Positions 54,736 to 64,000 of a DNA stretch of 64,000 nucleotides are shown in pieces. The notes below the pieces were generated by a model. It saw only the letters and a list, made by a program, of their open reading frames with translations. It searched no databases and was not told where the DNA came from. Origin of the DNA: Dyella sp. OK004 (lineage in GTDB: Bacteria > Pseudomonadota > Gammaproteobacteria > Xanthomonadales > Rhodanobacteraceae); NCBI RefSeq assembly GCF_900114495.1, contig NZ_FOZI01000001.1, positions 515,469-579,468 on the forward strand, written 5' to 3'. Position 1 is the stretch's first letter. The number at the start of each line of letters is the position of its first letter. The position numbers and the translations under genes are program-made.

Positions 54736-57174
54736 ATGCGTATCTCTTCCCGCACTCTGCGCGCCCTGCCGCTGCTGGCCACTTCGCTGCTGTTCTGCGC
54801 GGCCGGCTTGGCGCAGGCACAACAGACCGATAACGGCGCCGGCGACCCGCCTTCGCGTGTTGCACGTCTTTCCTATATGTCCGGCGATCTTGGCCTGCTT
54901 CCCGCCGGCGCCAAGGAGTGGAGCGACGCCAGCGTCAATCGCCCGCTGACCACCGGCGACCGTCTTTCCACCGGCCCGGGCGCCCGGGCCGAACTGGAAC
55001 TGGGCGGCGGCAGCCTGCGCATGGCGGAAGGCAGCGATTTCGGTTTTCTCGATCTCAATGACCAGGTGGCCCAAGTCGAACTGACTCAGGGCTCGCTCAA
55101 TCTCGCCGTGCGCAATCTGGGCCAGGGGCAGAGTTACGAAATCGACACACCCACCGTGGCCCTGGTGGTCAATCAGCCCGGCACCTTCCGCGTGGACGTC
55201 GACCGTGACGGCCGCACCACGGAAGTCACCGCGTTCCGCGGTCACGCCATGGTTTATGGCGAGAACAACGCACAGCGCCAAGTAGATGCCGGTACGCGCT
55301 ATGAGTTTGCCGACTCCTCTCTCAATAACGTGACGCTCAACGATATCGGTAGCCGCGGCGATGCTTTCGATGACTGGAGCTATCAGCGCGATCAGCGCTA
55401 CGAGCAGTCACCCAGCCGCCGCTACGTATCGGAAGAAGTGGTGGGTTACCAGGATCTGGACAACAACGGCGACTGGCGCGACGACCCCGACTACGGCGCC
55501 GTCTGGTACCCCTCTCACGTCGCGGTCGACTGGGCGCCCTACCGCACCGGCCACTGGGCCTATGTGGCGCCGTGGGGCTGGACCTGGGTGGACGACTCGC
55601 CGTGGGGCTTCGCGCCTTACCACTACGGCCGTTGGGCCTATGTGCGCGACGCCTGGGGCTGGGTGCCAGGGCCGATCGCGGTGCGTCCGGTATATGCGCC
55701 AGCGCTGGTCGCCTTCGTCGGCGGCAACAACTGGAGCGTGTCGATCGGCATCGGCGGCGGTGCGCCGGTGGGCTGGTTCCCGCTGGGACCGCGCGAGGTC
55801 TACAACCCGTGGTACCGCGCCAGCCGCAACTACTACACCAACGTCAACGTCACCAATATCAACGTCCACAACACCTATAACCGCACCACGGTCATCAACA
55901 ACATCAACAACCAGTACAACTATTTCCGCAACGGGCAACCGCAGCCGCGCATGGCCTATGCGAACCGCGACGCGCCCCGCGGCCTGACTGCGGTATCTGG
56001 ACAGAATTTCGCTTCGGCGAAGAATGTGCAGCGCAACCTGATGCACGTCGATCCGCACCAGCTGGCTGCGGCGCCGGTGCTGCCGCGAGGCATCGCCATC
56101 CGTCCGAATCAGGCCAGCTTTGCACCGCCGCGCAACCCGCAGGCGAGGCCGCTGCCGGCGGCTGGCTTCCAGCGTGAGGTGGTGGCCCGTCGCGCGCCGC
56201 CCCCCAGCGCCGCGACGCGCCCGTTGGGCGGACCGGATAATGCACGCCCCAACCGCTTCGAGCGTCCGACGGCCGTTGCCGCACCCACCAACGTGCGCTT
56301 GCTCAATACGCAGCCAAATCCCGGACGTCCCGCACTAGGCAACGCTGCACCGGCGCCCGGCAATGTAGCCACGGTGCCAGCACGCCTGCCGCCAGTGGGT
56401 AATCGTCAGATGCCCAACACGGCCGCACTGCCGCCCGCCGCCAACGCAGCAGACCTGCGCCGCGCCGAAGACGCCGCCGGCAACCGTCCGAGCATGCGCC
56501 CGAACGAACTGCCTTCGGCACGCTTTGCTCACCCGAATGCCAACCAGGACGTAGCCGGGCGCGAAGCCGTGCCGAATCGTGGCGACCGCACTCCGCCGCC
56601 ACAGAACCAGGCACCGCGACCGGGCGTGAGTTATATCCCCAATGCGCAGGAAAATCGTGCCCGTGCGGCGCAACAGGCCGCCCAGGCCCAGCCGCGGGGC
56701 ACCCTGCCCGACGTGCCGCATTACAACCACGCACAGGACAATCCGCAGGCCCGCAACCCGCAGTTGGAAAACATTCCCGGGCAGAACATGCCCGACAGGA
56801 GCCGGCCCGCTCCCGCCGTGCCGCGCAACGAGCCAGTGCCGCAGCCTCGCGGTCGGGATATGGGCAATGCTGCCCCTATTGAGAACCAGCGCATCGACCG
56901 CCCGGCGCCGCGTCCGGCCTATCAGGCTCAGCAGCAGCGCCCCGAACCGCAGCCGCGCGTGGAACAGGCCCCGCAGCGAGTGGAGCCGCCGATGCCGCGC
57001 ATGCGCGAACCGCAGCCCCAACCCCAACCCCGCGCCTACCAGCCGCCGCCACCGCCGCCGCGTCCACAACCCATGCCGCAGAACAACCCGCAACCTCGCG
57101 AGCAGCCGCATAACAACCCACCGCCGAATCGCGATGAACACCGTCCCCACAACAAGGACGAACAACACAACTGA
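54736..57174 (+). CDS. Exported FecR-domain/DUF6600 protein with long disordered Pro/Arg/Gln tail
   Basis: The 812-residue protein starts at ATG 54736, with GGAG upstream; signal peptide RALPLLATSLLFCAAGLAQA-Q. A FecR-like domain follows at about 50-200 (RVARLSYMSGDLGLLPAG, DRLSTGPGARAELELGGGSLRM, QSYEIDTPTVALVVNQPGTFRV). A DUF6600-like segment with repeated W-x-PYR-x-GHW / WTWVDDSPWGFAPYHYGRW occupies about 245-370, then a stretch rich in Asn (YYTNVNVTNINVHNTYN). The last about 360 residues are low-complexity Pro/Arg/Gln/Asn. It is not next to a FecI sigma factor, so it is unlikely to be a standard anti-sigma. Location should be periplasm or surface. Confidence 0.82.
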   Translation: MRISSRTLRALPLLATSLLFCAAGLAQAQQTDNGAGDPPSRVARLSYMSGDLGLLPAGAKEWSDASVNRPLTTGDRLSTGPGARAELELGGGSLRMAEGSDFGFLDLNDQVAQVELTQGSLNLAVRNLGQGQSYEIDTPTVALVVNQPGTFRVDVDRDGRTTEVTAFRGHAMVYGENNAQRQVDAGTRYEFADSSLNNVTLNDIGSRGDAFDDWSYQRDQRYEQSPSRRYVSEEVVGYQDLDNNGDWRDDPDYGAVWYPSHVAVDWAPYRTGHWAYVAPWGWTWVDDSPWGFAPYHYGRWAYVRDAWGWVPGPIAVRPVYAPALVAFVGGNNWSVSIGIGGGAPVGWFPLGPREVYNPWYRASRNYYTNVNVTNINVHNTYNRTTVINNINNQYNYFRNGQPQPRMAYANRDAPRGLTAVSGQNFASAKNVQRNLMHVDPHQLAAAPVLPRGIAIRPNQASFAPPRNPQARPLPAAGFQREVVARRAPPPSAATRPLGGPDNARPNRFERPTAVAAPTNVRLLNTQPNPGRPALGNAAPAPGNVATVPARLPPVGNRQMPNTAALPPAANAADLRRAEDAAGNRPSMRPNELPSARFAHPNANQDVAGREAVPNRGDRTPPPQNQAPRPGVSYIPNAQENRARAAQQAAQAQPRGTLPDVPHYNHAQDNPQARNPQLENIPGQNMPDRSRPAPAVPRNEPVPQPRGRDMGNAAPIENQRIDRPAPRPAYQAQQQRPEPQPRVEQAPQRVEPPMPRMREPQPQPQPRAYQPPPPPPRPQPMPQNNPQPREQPHNNPPPNRDEHRPHNKDEQHN

Positions 57175-57178
57175 GACC

Positions 57179-57208
57179 AAGGCCCGGCCCTGCGCCGGGC
57201 CTTTTTTC
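57179..57208 (+). terminator. Rho-independent terminator after the FecR-domain gene
   Basis: GGCCCGGC (57181-57188) and GCCGGGCC (57194-57201) form an 8-bp stem followed by TTTTTT. Confidence 0.92.
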
Positions 57209-57252
57209 TGCGCGAAACCGGCATTCCCAGCCTTAGCGGCTACAATAGGCGG

Positions 57253-57453
57253 ATGCAAATCACGCTCAATGGCAGCCCACGTGACTGCGCCAACGGAACC
57301 ACGGTCGCCCAATTGCTGCAGGAAGCCGGTTACGGCGACCGCCGCGTAGCCGTGGAAGTGAACCGCGAGATCGTCCCCCGCAGCATGCACATCGAATGGG
57401 TGCTGGCCGAAGGCGACCAGATCGAGATCGTCCACGCCATCGGCGGCGGCTGA
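57253..57453 (+). CDS. thiS: Sulfur-carrier protein ThiS
   Basis: The 66-residue ubiquitin-fold protein ends in HAIGGG with the diglycine that is thiocarboxylated. [23 protein letters not shown] and [15 protein letters not shown] are family segments. It donates sulfur to ThiG for the thiazole of thiamine. thiG follows 41 bp later. Confidence 0.95.
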   Translation: MQITLNGSPRDCANGTTVAQLLQEAGYGDRRVAVEVNREIVPRSMHIEWVLAEGDQIEIVHAIGGG

Positions 57454-57494
57454 ACCCAGCCGCGCCCCTCGTCGCCCTGCCCCAAGATCACGCC

Positions 57495-58295
57495 ATGAAT
57501 ACCAAGACTTTCGATACCACCGACCCGTTGATCATCGCCGGCCAGAGCTATGGCTCGCGCCTGCTCACTGGCACCGGCAAATACAAAGATTTCGATGAGA
57601 CCCGCCGCGCCTCGCAGGCCGCCGGCGCCGAGATCGTCACGGTGGCGATCCGCCGGGTGAATATCGGCCAGGACGCCAGCCAGCCCAACCTGCTCGATGC
57701 GCTGCCGCCGGAAGAATTCACCCTGCTGCCCAACACCGCCGGCTGCTACAACGCGGTCGACGCCGTGCGCACCTGCAAGCTGGCGCGCGAACTGTTAGAC
57801 GGCCACAAACTGGTGAAGCTGGAAGTGCTGGGCGACCAGCGCACGCTGTTCCCCGACGTAGTGGAAACCCTCAAGGCCGCCGAGACCCTGGTCGCCGATG
57901 GTTTCGACGTGATGGTCTACACCAGCGACGACCCGATCCTGGCCAAGCGCCTTGAAGAGATCGGCTGCGTAGCGGTGATGCCGCTGGCCGCGCCGATCGG
58001 CTCGGGCCTGGGTATCCAGAACCGCTACAACCTGCTCGAGATCATCGAGAACGCCAAGGTGCCGATCATCGTCGACGCTGGCGTGGGCACCGCTTCGGAC
58101 GCAGCGATCGCGATGGAGCTGGGCTGCGACGGCGTGCTGATGAATACCGCCATCGCTGGCGCCAAGGATCCGGTGCTGATGGCGCATGCGATGAAGCTGG
58201 CGATCCAGGCCGGCCGCGCGGCGTTCCGGGCCGGGCGCATTCCGCGCAAGCGCTTTGCCTCGGCATCCAGCCCGATCGACGGCACGATTGGTTGA
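57495..58295 (+). CDS. thiG: Thiazole synthase
   Basis: The 266-residue TIM-barrel enzyme has [67 protein letters not shown] with the catalytic Lys, [16 protein letters not shown] and [29 protein letters not shown]. It forms thiamine's thiazole phosphate from deoxyxylulose phosphate, an imine and ThiS-thiocarboxylate. ATG 57495 agrees with the usual length (about 260). Confidence 0.97.
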   Translation: MNTKTFDTTDPLIIAGQSYGSRLLTGTGKYKDFDETRRASQAAGAEIVTVAIRRVNIGQDASQPNLLDALPPEEFTLLPNTAGCYNAVDAVRTCKLARELLDGHKLVKLEVLGDQRTLFPDVVETLKAAETLVADGFDVMVYTSDDPILAKRLEEIGCVAVMPLAAPIGSGLGIQNRYNLLEIIENAKVPIIVDAGVGTASDAAIAMELGCDGVLMNTAIAGAKDPVLMAHAMKLAIQAGRAAFRAGRIPRKRFASASSPIDGTIG

Positions 58296-58304
58296 AGCTC
58301 TGCT

Positions 58305-58442
58305 CTTCCCCCTGCTCGCGACGCGAAGCTAGTCCCGTGGGACAGGGGGAGCCTGGGAGGGGGTAGGCGCTTGCGAAAACCTCTCTCCCAACGCTGTCTC
58401 AAGTACTCACCCCTCCCCCCCCTGCTAGCAGGGGGGGAGTTA
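58305..58442 (+). repeat. Hairpin repeats between thiG and trmB, including copy C of the CCCGTGGGACAGGGG family
   Basis: TGCTCGCGACGCGAAGCTAG followed by TCCCGTGGGACAGGGGGA (about 58310-58350) matches the units at 20147 and 37044. A second hairpin, CCCCCCCCTGCTAGCAGGGGGG, lies at about 58413-58437. Confidence 0.7.
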
Positions 58443-58458
58443 CACGCCTCGAGCTCCC

Positions 58459-59160
58459 ATGACCCACGACGACGCCAGCAAGCCCGAGTACATGCGCCGC
58501 ATCCGTAGCTTCGTGCTGCGCGAAGGACGCATGACACCCGCGCAACAGCGAGCATTCGACGAGTACTGGGCTCGCTTTGGCATCGACTATGCCGACACGC
58601 CACAGGATTACGCCGCGCGCTTTGGCCGCCAGGCGCCGCTGGTGATGGAGATCGGTTTCGGCAATGGCGAGGCGCTGGCCTGGGCCAGTGAGCACGACCA
58701 GGCGCGCGACTATCTCGGCATCGAAGTGCATGGCCCCGGCGTCGGCCGCCTGATGAATGCGCTCGCCGCCCGCAACGCGAGCAATGTGCGCCTCTACAAG
58801 CACGATGCCGTCGAAGTACTGGAGCATGAGATCGCTCCCGGCACGCTGGCTGAGGCACGCATCTGGTTCCCCGATCCCTGGCACAAGAAACGCCACAACA
58901 AGCGCCGCATCATCCAGCCCGAATTCGTCGCCCTGCTCGCTTCGCGCATGGCACCCGATGGCCTGCTGCATCTCGCCACCGACTGGCAACCGTACGCCGA
59001 GTACATGCTTGAAGTGATGGAAGCCGCACCGGACTGGCGCAATCAGCTTGGCCCAGGCCAGTACGCCGAGAAGCCGGAGTGGCGCATCGAGACCCACTTC
59101 GAGCGTCGCGGGCTGAAGCTGGGGCATGGTGTGTGGGATCTGCTTTACCGCAAGGTATAA
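58459..59160 (+). CDS. trmB: tRNA (guanine-N7)-methyltransferase
   Basis: The 233-residue SAM-dependent enzyme methylates G46 of tRNAs. [19 protein letters not shown] is the SAM motif. [10 protein letters not shown] (here [18 protein letters not shown]), [21 protein letters not shown] and [14 protein letters not shown] are TrmB signatures. Full length. Confidence 0.96.
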   Translation: MTHDDASKPEYMRRIRSFVLREGRMTPAQQRAFDEYWARFGIDYADTPQDYAARFGRQAPLVMEIGFGNGEALAWASEHDQARDYLGIEVHGPGVGRLMNALAARNASNVRLYKHDAVEVLEHEIAPGTLAEARIWFPDPWHKKRHNKRRIIQPEFVALLASRMAPDGLLHLATDWQPYAEYMLEVMEAAPDWRNQLGPGQYAEKPEWRIETHFERRGLKLGHGVWDLLYRKV

Positions 59161-59315
59161 GCGCGAGATGCCTCACAGCGTAGGCATCGATTCACCAGCT
59201 ATCACGTCGCCACGCTTATACTCGCCCCTTAAACAGGGACGAGCCGTCGCAGCGTGAAGCACCCACTGCACAATCGCATCCACCGTGGTCCGCTGGCTCT
59301 CAAGGGCGCCAGCTA

Positions 59316-61157
59316 GTGGGACTCTCGCTCACCCCCGAAATGATCCTGGTACTCGGGCTGGTGGGCTTCACCATGCTGATGCTGGTGCTGGAGTGGATCC
59401 GCGCCGACATGGTGGCCTTGCTGGTGGTGGTGGTGATCGGCCTCACCGGGCTGATTCCCTCCGAACGCGTGTTCAACGGCTTCGCCGGTAACGCGGTTAT
59501 CGCCATCATCGCGATCATGATCATGGGCGCGGGACTGGACCGCGCCGGCGTGCTCGGCCTCACCGCTAATTTCGTGATGCGCATGGCGCGCGGCGTCGAG
59601 TCGCGCCTAGGTGTAGTGATCAACCTGGTCACCAGCCTGTTCAGTGCGGTGATTCCCAGCCAGGCGCTGGCTGCGCTGATGATCCCGGTGACCAGCCGCC
59701 TGGCCGCGCGCACCGGCGTGCCGATATCGCGGCTGCTGTTGCCGATGGCGTTTTGCATTCTTACCGCGACCAACACCACGCTGATCGCGAACTCGCCGCT
59801 GATCGTGCTCAACGACTTGATCGCCAGCGCGAATGCCAACCTGCCGGCAGGCGCGCATACGATCCCGAAGTTCGGCCTCTTCAGCGTGACCCCGGTCGGT
59901 CTGGTGCTGGCGCTGACGGGCGTGCTGTTCTTCTACCTCTTCTCGCGCAAGCTGCTGCCGGAGCGCGAGGATGAGCGACTGAAGGTCACGCCGGGCCGCA
60001 CCGAGAGCTACTTTGCCGAGACCTACGGCATCGTCGGCGAAACCGCTGAGCTGACCGTCACCGCGGAAAGCCCGCTGGTTGGCATGAGCATCGGCGAAGT
60101 GGAGCAGTTGTACGGCGCACCGCTGATCCTGGCGATCAAGAGCGGCACCGAATCGCGCATGGCACCGCCGGTGGATCACGTGATCTGGGTCGGCTCCGTG
60201 CTCGGCGTGCTGGGTCCGCGCGAACAGCTCAACCAGTTCGCCAACAACCAGCTGTGCAGACTCTCGCCACGCATGCGGCAATTGGGCGAGCTGTTCAATC
60301 CGACCCGCGCGGGTATTTCCGAGGCGGTGATTCCACCGAGTTCACGCTTCATCAAGCAGAGCGTGGGCGAGCTGCGACTGCGCAAACGCTATGGCATTTC
60401 GGTGCTGGCGGTGAATCGCGGCGATCAGGTATTTCGCGACGACGTGCGTTCGGTCAGCCTGCGCGCAGGCGACACGCTGGTGTTGCACAGTAGTTGGCGC
60501 GATCTGGGACTGGCTACGGAAGACAAGGACCTGGTGGTTGTCACCGACATCCCGAAAGAAGAGCAGCGCCCCGGCAAGATCTGGCAGGCCGTCGGCTTCT
60601 TCGTACTGGCCAAGTGCCTGGCCCTGTTCACCCACCTCGACCTGTCGGTAGCCATGATGACTGGTGCCATCGGCATGTTGCTTACTGGTGTGCTGAACAT
60701 GGATGAGGCATACAGAGCGATCAACTGGAAGACCATCTTCGTCACCGCCTGCCTGATTCCACTGGGCTGGTCGATGGACGCCACCGGCACCGCCGCGTGG
60801 GTCGCACAGGAAGTACTGCAGCATCTCGGCAGCGCCTCGCCATGGCTGCTGCAGTTGTGCCTGGCGGTGCTGACCCTGTTGTTCTCGCAGGTGATGTCGA
60901 ACGTCGGTGCGACCGTGATGATGGTGCCCATCGCCATCAGCGTGGCCGTAGCTACCGGCGGCAACCCATCGGCGTACGCGCTGATCGTTGCGGTGTCCTC
61001 GTCCAACACCTTCCTGCTCAGCTCGGGCCACCCGGCCTTGATGATGGTGGCTGGCCCCGGCGGCTATCGCGGCAAGGACTTCCTGCGCGTCGGCCTGCCG
61101 CTGACCGCCATCGTGCTGGTGATCACCCTGGTGGTGATCAACCTGATGTTCCGCTGA
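59316..61157 (+). CDS. SLC13-family permease with two RCK_C (TrkA-C) domains
   Basis: The 613-residue membrane protein starts at GTG 59316 with AAGGG upstream. There are about 11 hydrophobic segments in two blocks (residues 8-215 and 420-612). Between them lie two cytosolic RCK_C-like domains (LTVTAESPLVGMSIGEVEQLYG and IPPSSRFIKQSVGELRLRKRYGISVLAVNRG). Motif-like ATNTTLIANSPLIVLND and SNTFLLSSGHPALMM are the paired substrate/sodium clamps of the DASS/SLC13 fold. The ion or anion carried (dicarboxylate, sulfate or other) is not identifiable. Confidence 0.87.
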   Translation: MGLSLTPEMILVLGLVGFTMLMLVLEWIRADMVALLVVVVIGLTGLIPSERVFNGFAGNAVIAIIAIMIMGAGLDRAGVLGLTANFVMRMARGVESRLGVVINLVTSLFSAVIPSQALAALMIPVTSRLAARTGVPISRLLLPMAFCILTATNTTLIANSPLIVLNDLIASANANLPAGAHTIPKFGLFSVTPVGLVLALTGVLFFYLFSRKLLPEREDERLKVTPGRTESYFAETYGIVGETAELTVTAESPLVGMSIGEVEQLYGAPLILAIKSGTESRMAPPVDHVIWVGSVLGVLGPREQLNQFANNQLCRLSPRMRQLGELFNPTRAGISEAVIPPSSRFIKQSVGELRLRKRYGISVLAVNRGDQVFRDDVRSVSLRAGDTLVLHSSWRDLGLATEDKDLVVVTDIPKEEQRPGKIWQAVGFFVLAKCLALFTHLDLSVAMMTGAIGMLLTGVLNMDEAYRAINWKTIFVTACLIPLGWSMDATGTAAWVAQEVLQHLGSASPWLLQLCLAVLTLLFSQVMSNVGATVMMVPIAISVAVATGGNPSAYALIVAVSSSNTFLLSSGHPALMMVAGPGGYRGKDFLRVGLPLTAIVLVITLVVINLMFR

Positions 61158-61170
61158 CGGCCCGACACGA

Positions 61171-61518
61171 TCAGGCGAGGCGCACTTCACCATCCACGAT
61201 GGCTACATCCACCGCACGCAGACGATCGCCGCGACACGGTCCGCCCACACACAAACCATCCCCGATCTGGAAGCTCGCGCCATGCGCAGCGCAAATCAGG
61301 ATGCCGTCCTTCAACAGGAATTTCCCCGGCGCCCAATCCAGCCTGCGCCCGGCGTGCGGACAGATATTGAGATAGGCATGCGCGGCCTCACCCTTGCGGA
61401 CAAGGATGAGACTTTCCTCGCCCTCGGGCAGGGAGGCGTCTACGGCAATGGCTTCGCCATCGGGAATATCGTCCAGCCGGCAAAGGGGCTGTATCGGGTT
61501 CGCTGTATCCATCGGCAC
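61171..61518 (-). CDS. Small Rieske [2Fe-2S] protein
   Basis: The protein is about 115 residues. GTG 61518 is chosen because GGAG stands 6 bases before it; ATG 61512 and an ATG at 61563 are alternatives. Cluster ligands are in CPHAGRRLDW (C-x-H) and CAAHGASF (C-x-x-H), 16 residues apart. It is a soluble ferredoxin-like Rieske, as found in nitrite-reductase small subunits or dioxygenase ferredoxins. It stands alone, so the redox partner is unknown. Convergent with the SLC13 gene. Confidence 0.86.
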   Translation of the reverse strand: MPMDTANPIQPLCRLDDIPDGEAIAVDASLPEGEESLILVRKGEAAHAYLNICPHAGRRLDWAPGKFLLKDGILICAAHGASFQIGDGLCVGGPCRGDRLRAVDVAIVDGEVRLA

Positions 61519-61590
61519 TTGTCTCTCCGGCCCGAAAGCCCCATCGTTACGCACGTAAGTCATTGATTTTACCACACGGATTTTTAACAC

Positions 61591-61860
61591 ATGCGTTTCG
61601 TGCTGCCTTCTCCGCGTCGTTCCCGCCACCCGCTGGTCCGTGCCCTGTCCCTGTTGGTGGGCGTGGCCTTGATAGGCGTACTGCTGGTGTTCGGGCTGGT
61701 GGTGGTCAGCGTGCTGTTGGTCGGTGGCGGTTTGCTATTGGCAGTGCGTCAGTGGACGCGCGGCCGTGGCGCGAAGCGTAACGCGGCAGGCACGCACAAG
61801 CCGGAAGTATTGGAAGGCGAGTTCGTGGTGCTGCGCCAAACCGGCCCGGCTGCTCACTAA
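61591..61860 (+). CDS. Small membrane protein of unknown function
   Basis: The 89-residue protein has one long or two short hydrophobic helices (LVRALSLLVGVALIGVLLVFGLVVVSVLLVGGGLLLAV), then a basic loop (RQWTRGRGAKRN) and a C-terminal LEGEFVVLRQT. Codon usage fits the neighbourhood. It is divergent from the Rieske gene. No family recognised. Confidence 0.6.
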   Translation: MRFVLPSPRRSRHPLVRALSLLVGVALIGVLLVFGLVVVSVLLVGGGLLLAVRQWTRGRGAKRNAAGTHKPEVLEGEFVVLRQTGPAAH

Positions 61861-62180
61861 GCGCTGCCCGGAGCGCGCTCGTCCGTTCCTGTTATCAGCC
61901 TGACGGCATCCGGCTCGCGGTGCGGTTACATACCAGCACAACATAGCGGATACACCGCCAGGCCGACTTTGGGTTGCCGCCGCCTGCGGTTGTTGCGTCG
62001 CGACTCCTGGCTCCGATAGCGCGGCATCCAAAAGACTGATGGAAGGACGCGTACCCGCGTGCTGGGAGCGCGCCGCCTTGATCGCATCTCAAGCCTGTCT
62101 TGCAAAGAGCTCACTACTGCCGCGCTTCGCCACGAATTATCTTGGCTAACCGTTAGACTAGTTCGAGCATCCGCGCCGCG
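61861..62180. other. Intergenic region before the EamA transporter gene
   Basis: In 320 bp I see short CG-rich dyads, no credible gene and no clear promoter. Confidence 0.5.
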
Positions 62181-63125
62181 ATGTCTACTTCCCCGTCCTC
62201 GCTCATGACTGACTCGTCCCCTACACCCGCCACCAGCGCGGTGCCAGCCCCCGTCGCCGATTCGCGCGTATTGATTCCGCTCGCGCTGTTTGCGCTGTAC
62301 ATCATCTGGGGCTCGACCTACCTGGGTATCCGCTACGCGCTGGAAAGCTACCCGCCGTTTCTGCTCGCGGGCATGCGCTTCCTCTGCGCCGGCGTGCTGC
62401 TGTTCGGCTTCCTGCGACTGCGCGGCGTGGCCAGACCAACACCGCTTCAATGGCGTAACGCGGCGATCACCGGCACTCTCCTGCTCGGCTTCGGTAACGG
62501 CCTGGTGTGTTTCGCGGAGCAGAGTGTAAGTTCCGGCATCTCTGCCGTCGCGGTCGCCAGCATGCCGCTGTTCGCCGCCTTATTCTCGGGCATGTACGGG
62601 CAATGGCCGAGCCGGCGCGAAAGCATCGGCCTGCTGATTGGCTTCGCCGGCGTCGTCGTACTGAACCTCGGCACCGGACTGTCGGCATCGCGCCTGGGTG
62701 CGCTGGCGCTGATCGTGGCGGCCGGCAGTTGGGCCTTCGGCTCGATCTGGAGCAAGCGCCAGGAGATGCCCGCGGGTCCGATGAATACCGCCGCGCAAAT
62801 GCTTTGCGCCAGCGTCGCCCTGTTGTTGGTGGGCTTTGGCACCGGCGAACACTTCCCGGCGCAACCGACGCTGCGCGCCACGTTGGCAACGGGCTATCTG
62901 GTGGTCTTCGGTTCGCTTGTCGCCTTCAGCGCCTACCTTTATGTGCTGAAACATGCACGGCCGGCCGTGGCGACCAGCTATGCCTACGTCAATCCGCCGG
63001 TAGCTGTGTTGTTCGGCGTGCTGTTTGCCGGTGAGCATGTCGCACCGTACGATCTGGCCGGCATGGCGGTCATTCTGGTCGGCGTGGGCATCATCACCAT
63101 GTTCAAGCAGCGGGCAAAGGCGTAG
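62181..63125 (+). CDS. EamA/DMT-family transporter (YedA-like)
   Basis: The 314-residue membrane protein has ten predicted helices in two EamA repeats. The first repeat starts LIPLALFALYIIWGSTYLGIRYALESYPPFLLAGMRFL. The second contains GSWAFGSIWSKR and ends SYAYVNPPVAVLFGVLFAGE, typical of YedA/PecM-type exporters. A 28-residue Ser/Pro/Thr-rich leader precedes helix 1, so a later start is possible. Substrate unknown. Confidence 0.87.
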   Translation: MSTSPSSLMTDSSPTPATSAVPAPVADSRVLIPLALFALYIIWGSTYLGIRYALESYPPFLLAGMRFLCAGVLLFGFLRLRGVARPTPLQWRNAAITGTLLLGFGNGLVCFAEQSVSSGISAVAVASMPLFAALFSGMYGQWPSRRESIGLLIGFAGVVVLNLGTGLSASRLGALALIVAAGSWAFGSIWSKRQEMPAGPMNTAAQMLCASVALLLVGFGTGEHFPAQPTLRATLATGYLVVFGSLVAFSAYLYVLKHARPAVATSYAYVNPPVAVLFGVLFAGEHVAPYDLAGMAVILVGVGIITMFKQRAKA

Positions 63126-63265
63126 CAGGCTTCTTTAAGCCAGCATTTGGCGCTATCAAGGCACGGACCAAGCTGTTCTTGATCTAAGCAACATACCTGC
63201 GACCAAGATCGTATTGCCCACGTTTCCCCATAGGCTGACCATCTGCTCATTTGGGGAGACTGGCT

Positions 63266-64000
63266 ATGCAAACCGCGAAAGAAGGCGCACTGGCACGTGC
63301 GGCCCTACGCAGCTCAGCGTGGGCTGAGCGCTGGTTCCCGGATGCCTGGGTGTTCGCTGCCCTGGGTGTCATGGTGGTGGCGGCTGCGGCACTGGGCTTC
63401 GGCGCAACACCCACGGTGACGGTCAATGCCTTCGGCGACGGCTTCTGGAGCCTGATCCCCTTCACCATGCAGATGGCTTTCGTGGTGATCGGCGGCTACG
63501 TAGTTGCCACCGCACCCGTAGTGGCGCGCTTTATAGACCTGCTGGCGCGGGTGCCGCGCACCGGGCGCGGTGCGATTTGCTACGTGGGTCTGATCAGCAT
63601 GCTGGCGTCGCTGCTGTCGTGGGGCTTCTCGCTGGTATTCGGCGGATTGCTGGTGCGCTCGCTCGCGCGTCGCGACGACTTGCGCATGGATTATCGCGCT
63701 GCCGGCGCGGCGGCCTACCTGGGTCTGGGTGCGGTGTGGGCGATGGGTCTTTCCTCATCGGCCGCGCAGTTGCAGGCCAACCCGAAAAGCATGCCGCCCG
63801 GGTTGCTCAATATCACTGGCGTGCTGCCTTTCAGCCAGACGATTTTCTTGTGGCAGTCAGTCGTGCTAACCACCGTACTGATCGCCGTATCGCTTCTGAT
63901 CTGCTGGTTCACCGCACCCTCGGATGCAAGTGCACGCACGGCGCAGGACTTTGGCGTCACTGAAAGCGCCACACCTCCGCTGCCGCCGCGCACGCGGCCC
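63266..64000 (+). CDS. atoE: Short-chain fatty acid transporter, AtoE type (5' part, runs off the window)
   Basis: The first 245 codons are open to the edge. ATG 63266 has GGGGAG 7 bases upstream. MQTAKEGALARAALRSSAWAERWFPDAWVFAALGVMVVAAAA begins the protein; GFWSLIPFTMQMAFVVIGGYVVATAPVV and SWGFSLVFGGLLVRSLAR follow, matching the AtoE/TIGR00366 family. Members import short-chain fatty acids such as acetoacetate or butyrate. The 3' half is missing. Confidence 0.82.
   Translation, partial: MQTAKEGALARAALRSSAWAERWFPDAWVFAALGVMVVAAAALGFGATPTVTVNAFGDGFWSLIPFTMQMAFVVIGGYVVATAPVVARFIDLLARVPRTGRGAICYVGLISMLASLLSWGFSLVFGGLLVRSLARRDDLRMDYRAAGAAAYLGLGAVWAMGLSSSAAQLQANPKSMPPGLLNITGVLPFSQTIFLWQSVVLTTVLIAVSLLICWFTAPSDASARTAQDFGVTESATPPLPPRTRP

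Overview
The window reads as one contiguous chromosomal segment of a GC-rich gammaproteobacterium. A VirB/VirD4 system with toxins carrying Xanthomonas-type VirD4-recognition tails, a SAH riboswitch in front of ahcY, and many extragenic hairpin repeats point to the Lysobacterales (Xanthomonadales). A Rhodanobacteraceae-like genus such as Dyella, Luteibacter or Frateuria is my guess. The genus is inference; I ran no search.

Region 1 (about 1-13875) is the distal part of an antibacterial type IV secretion locus. It holds virB5, virB6, a tandem pair of small DUF4189-type exported proteins (the second with two compensating frameshifts), four toxin genes each preceded by a lipoprotein or exported candidate immunity gene, and virD4. 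The toxins are two paralogous class 3 lipases, an M23 peptidase and a GH19-type muramidase/chitinase. All four end in the same Gln-rich XVIPCD-like tail and none has a signal peptide. A 112-residue Cys-containing exported orphan sits in the middle.

Region 2 (13934-41073) is mostly housekeeping and transport: FAD-linked oxidase, LysE-type exporter, MFS nucleoside-type permease, Fur-box/FecA-like receptor, TPR-GGDEF cyclase, dusB, two exported hydrolases, metK, uup, a UPF0114 membrane protein, ppc, an S9 peptidase, ahcY behind a SAH riboswitch, an ATP-grasp protein, metF and ilvE. metK, ahcY and metF serve one pathway, the methionine/SAM cycle, within 14 kb. Intergenic gaps hold a 266-bp MITE-like element, a roughly 215-bp dispersed repeat in two copies, a second hairpin repeat in three copies, and REP-like palindromes.

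Region 3 (41150-50112, minus strand) is a compact five-gene biosynthetic operon: a single-module NRPS (C-A-T-TE, EntF/SwrW-like layout, predicted glycine code), a GT1-type glycosyltransferase, a condensation-fold acyltransferase, an RhlC-like GT2 and a second acyltransferase. Three of the four junctions are ATGA overlaps or a 5-bp gap. It starts from an AT-rich 600-bp region with a perfect 17-bp palindrome. I infer an acylated glyco-lipo-amino acid, possibly a surfactant. This is the most likely undescribed system here.

Region 4 (50730-64000) carries an OmpR-type two-component system, rimK with a retropepsin-like partner, tRNA-Gly(CCC), a FecR/DUF6600 protein, thiS-thiG, trmB, an SLC13/RCK transporter, a Rieske protein, a small membrane protein, an EamA exporter, and the start of an AtoE-type transporter that runs off the window.
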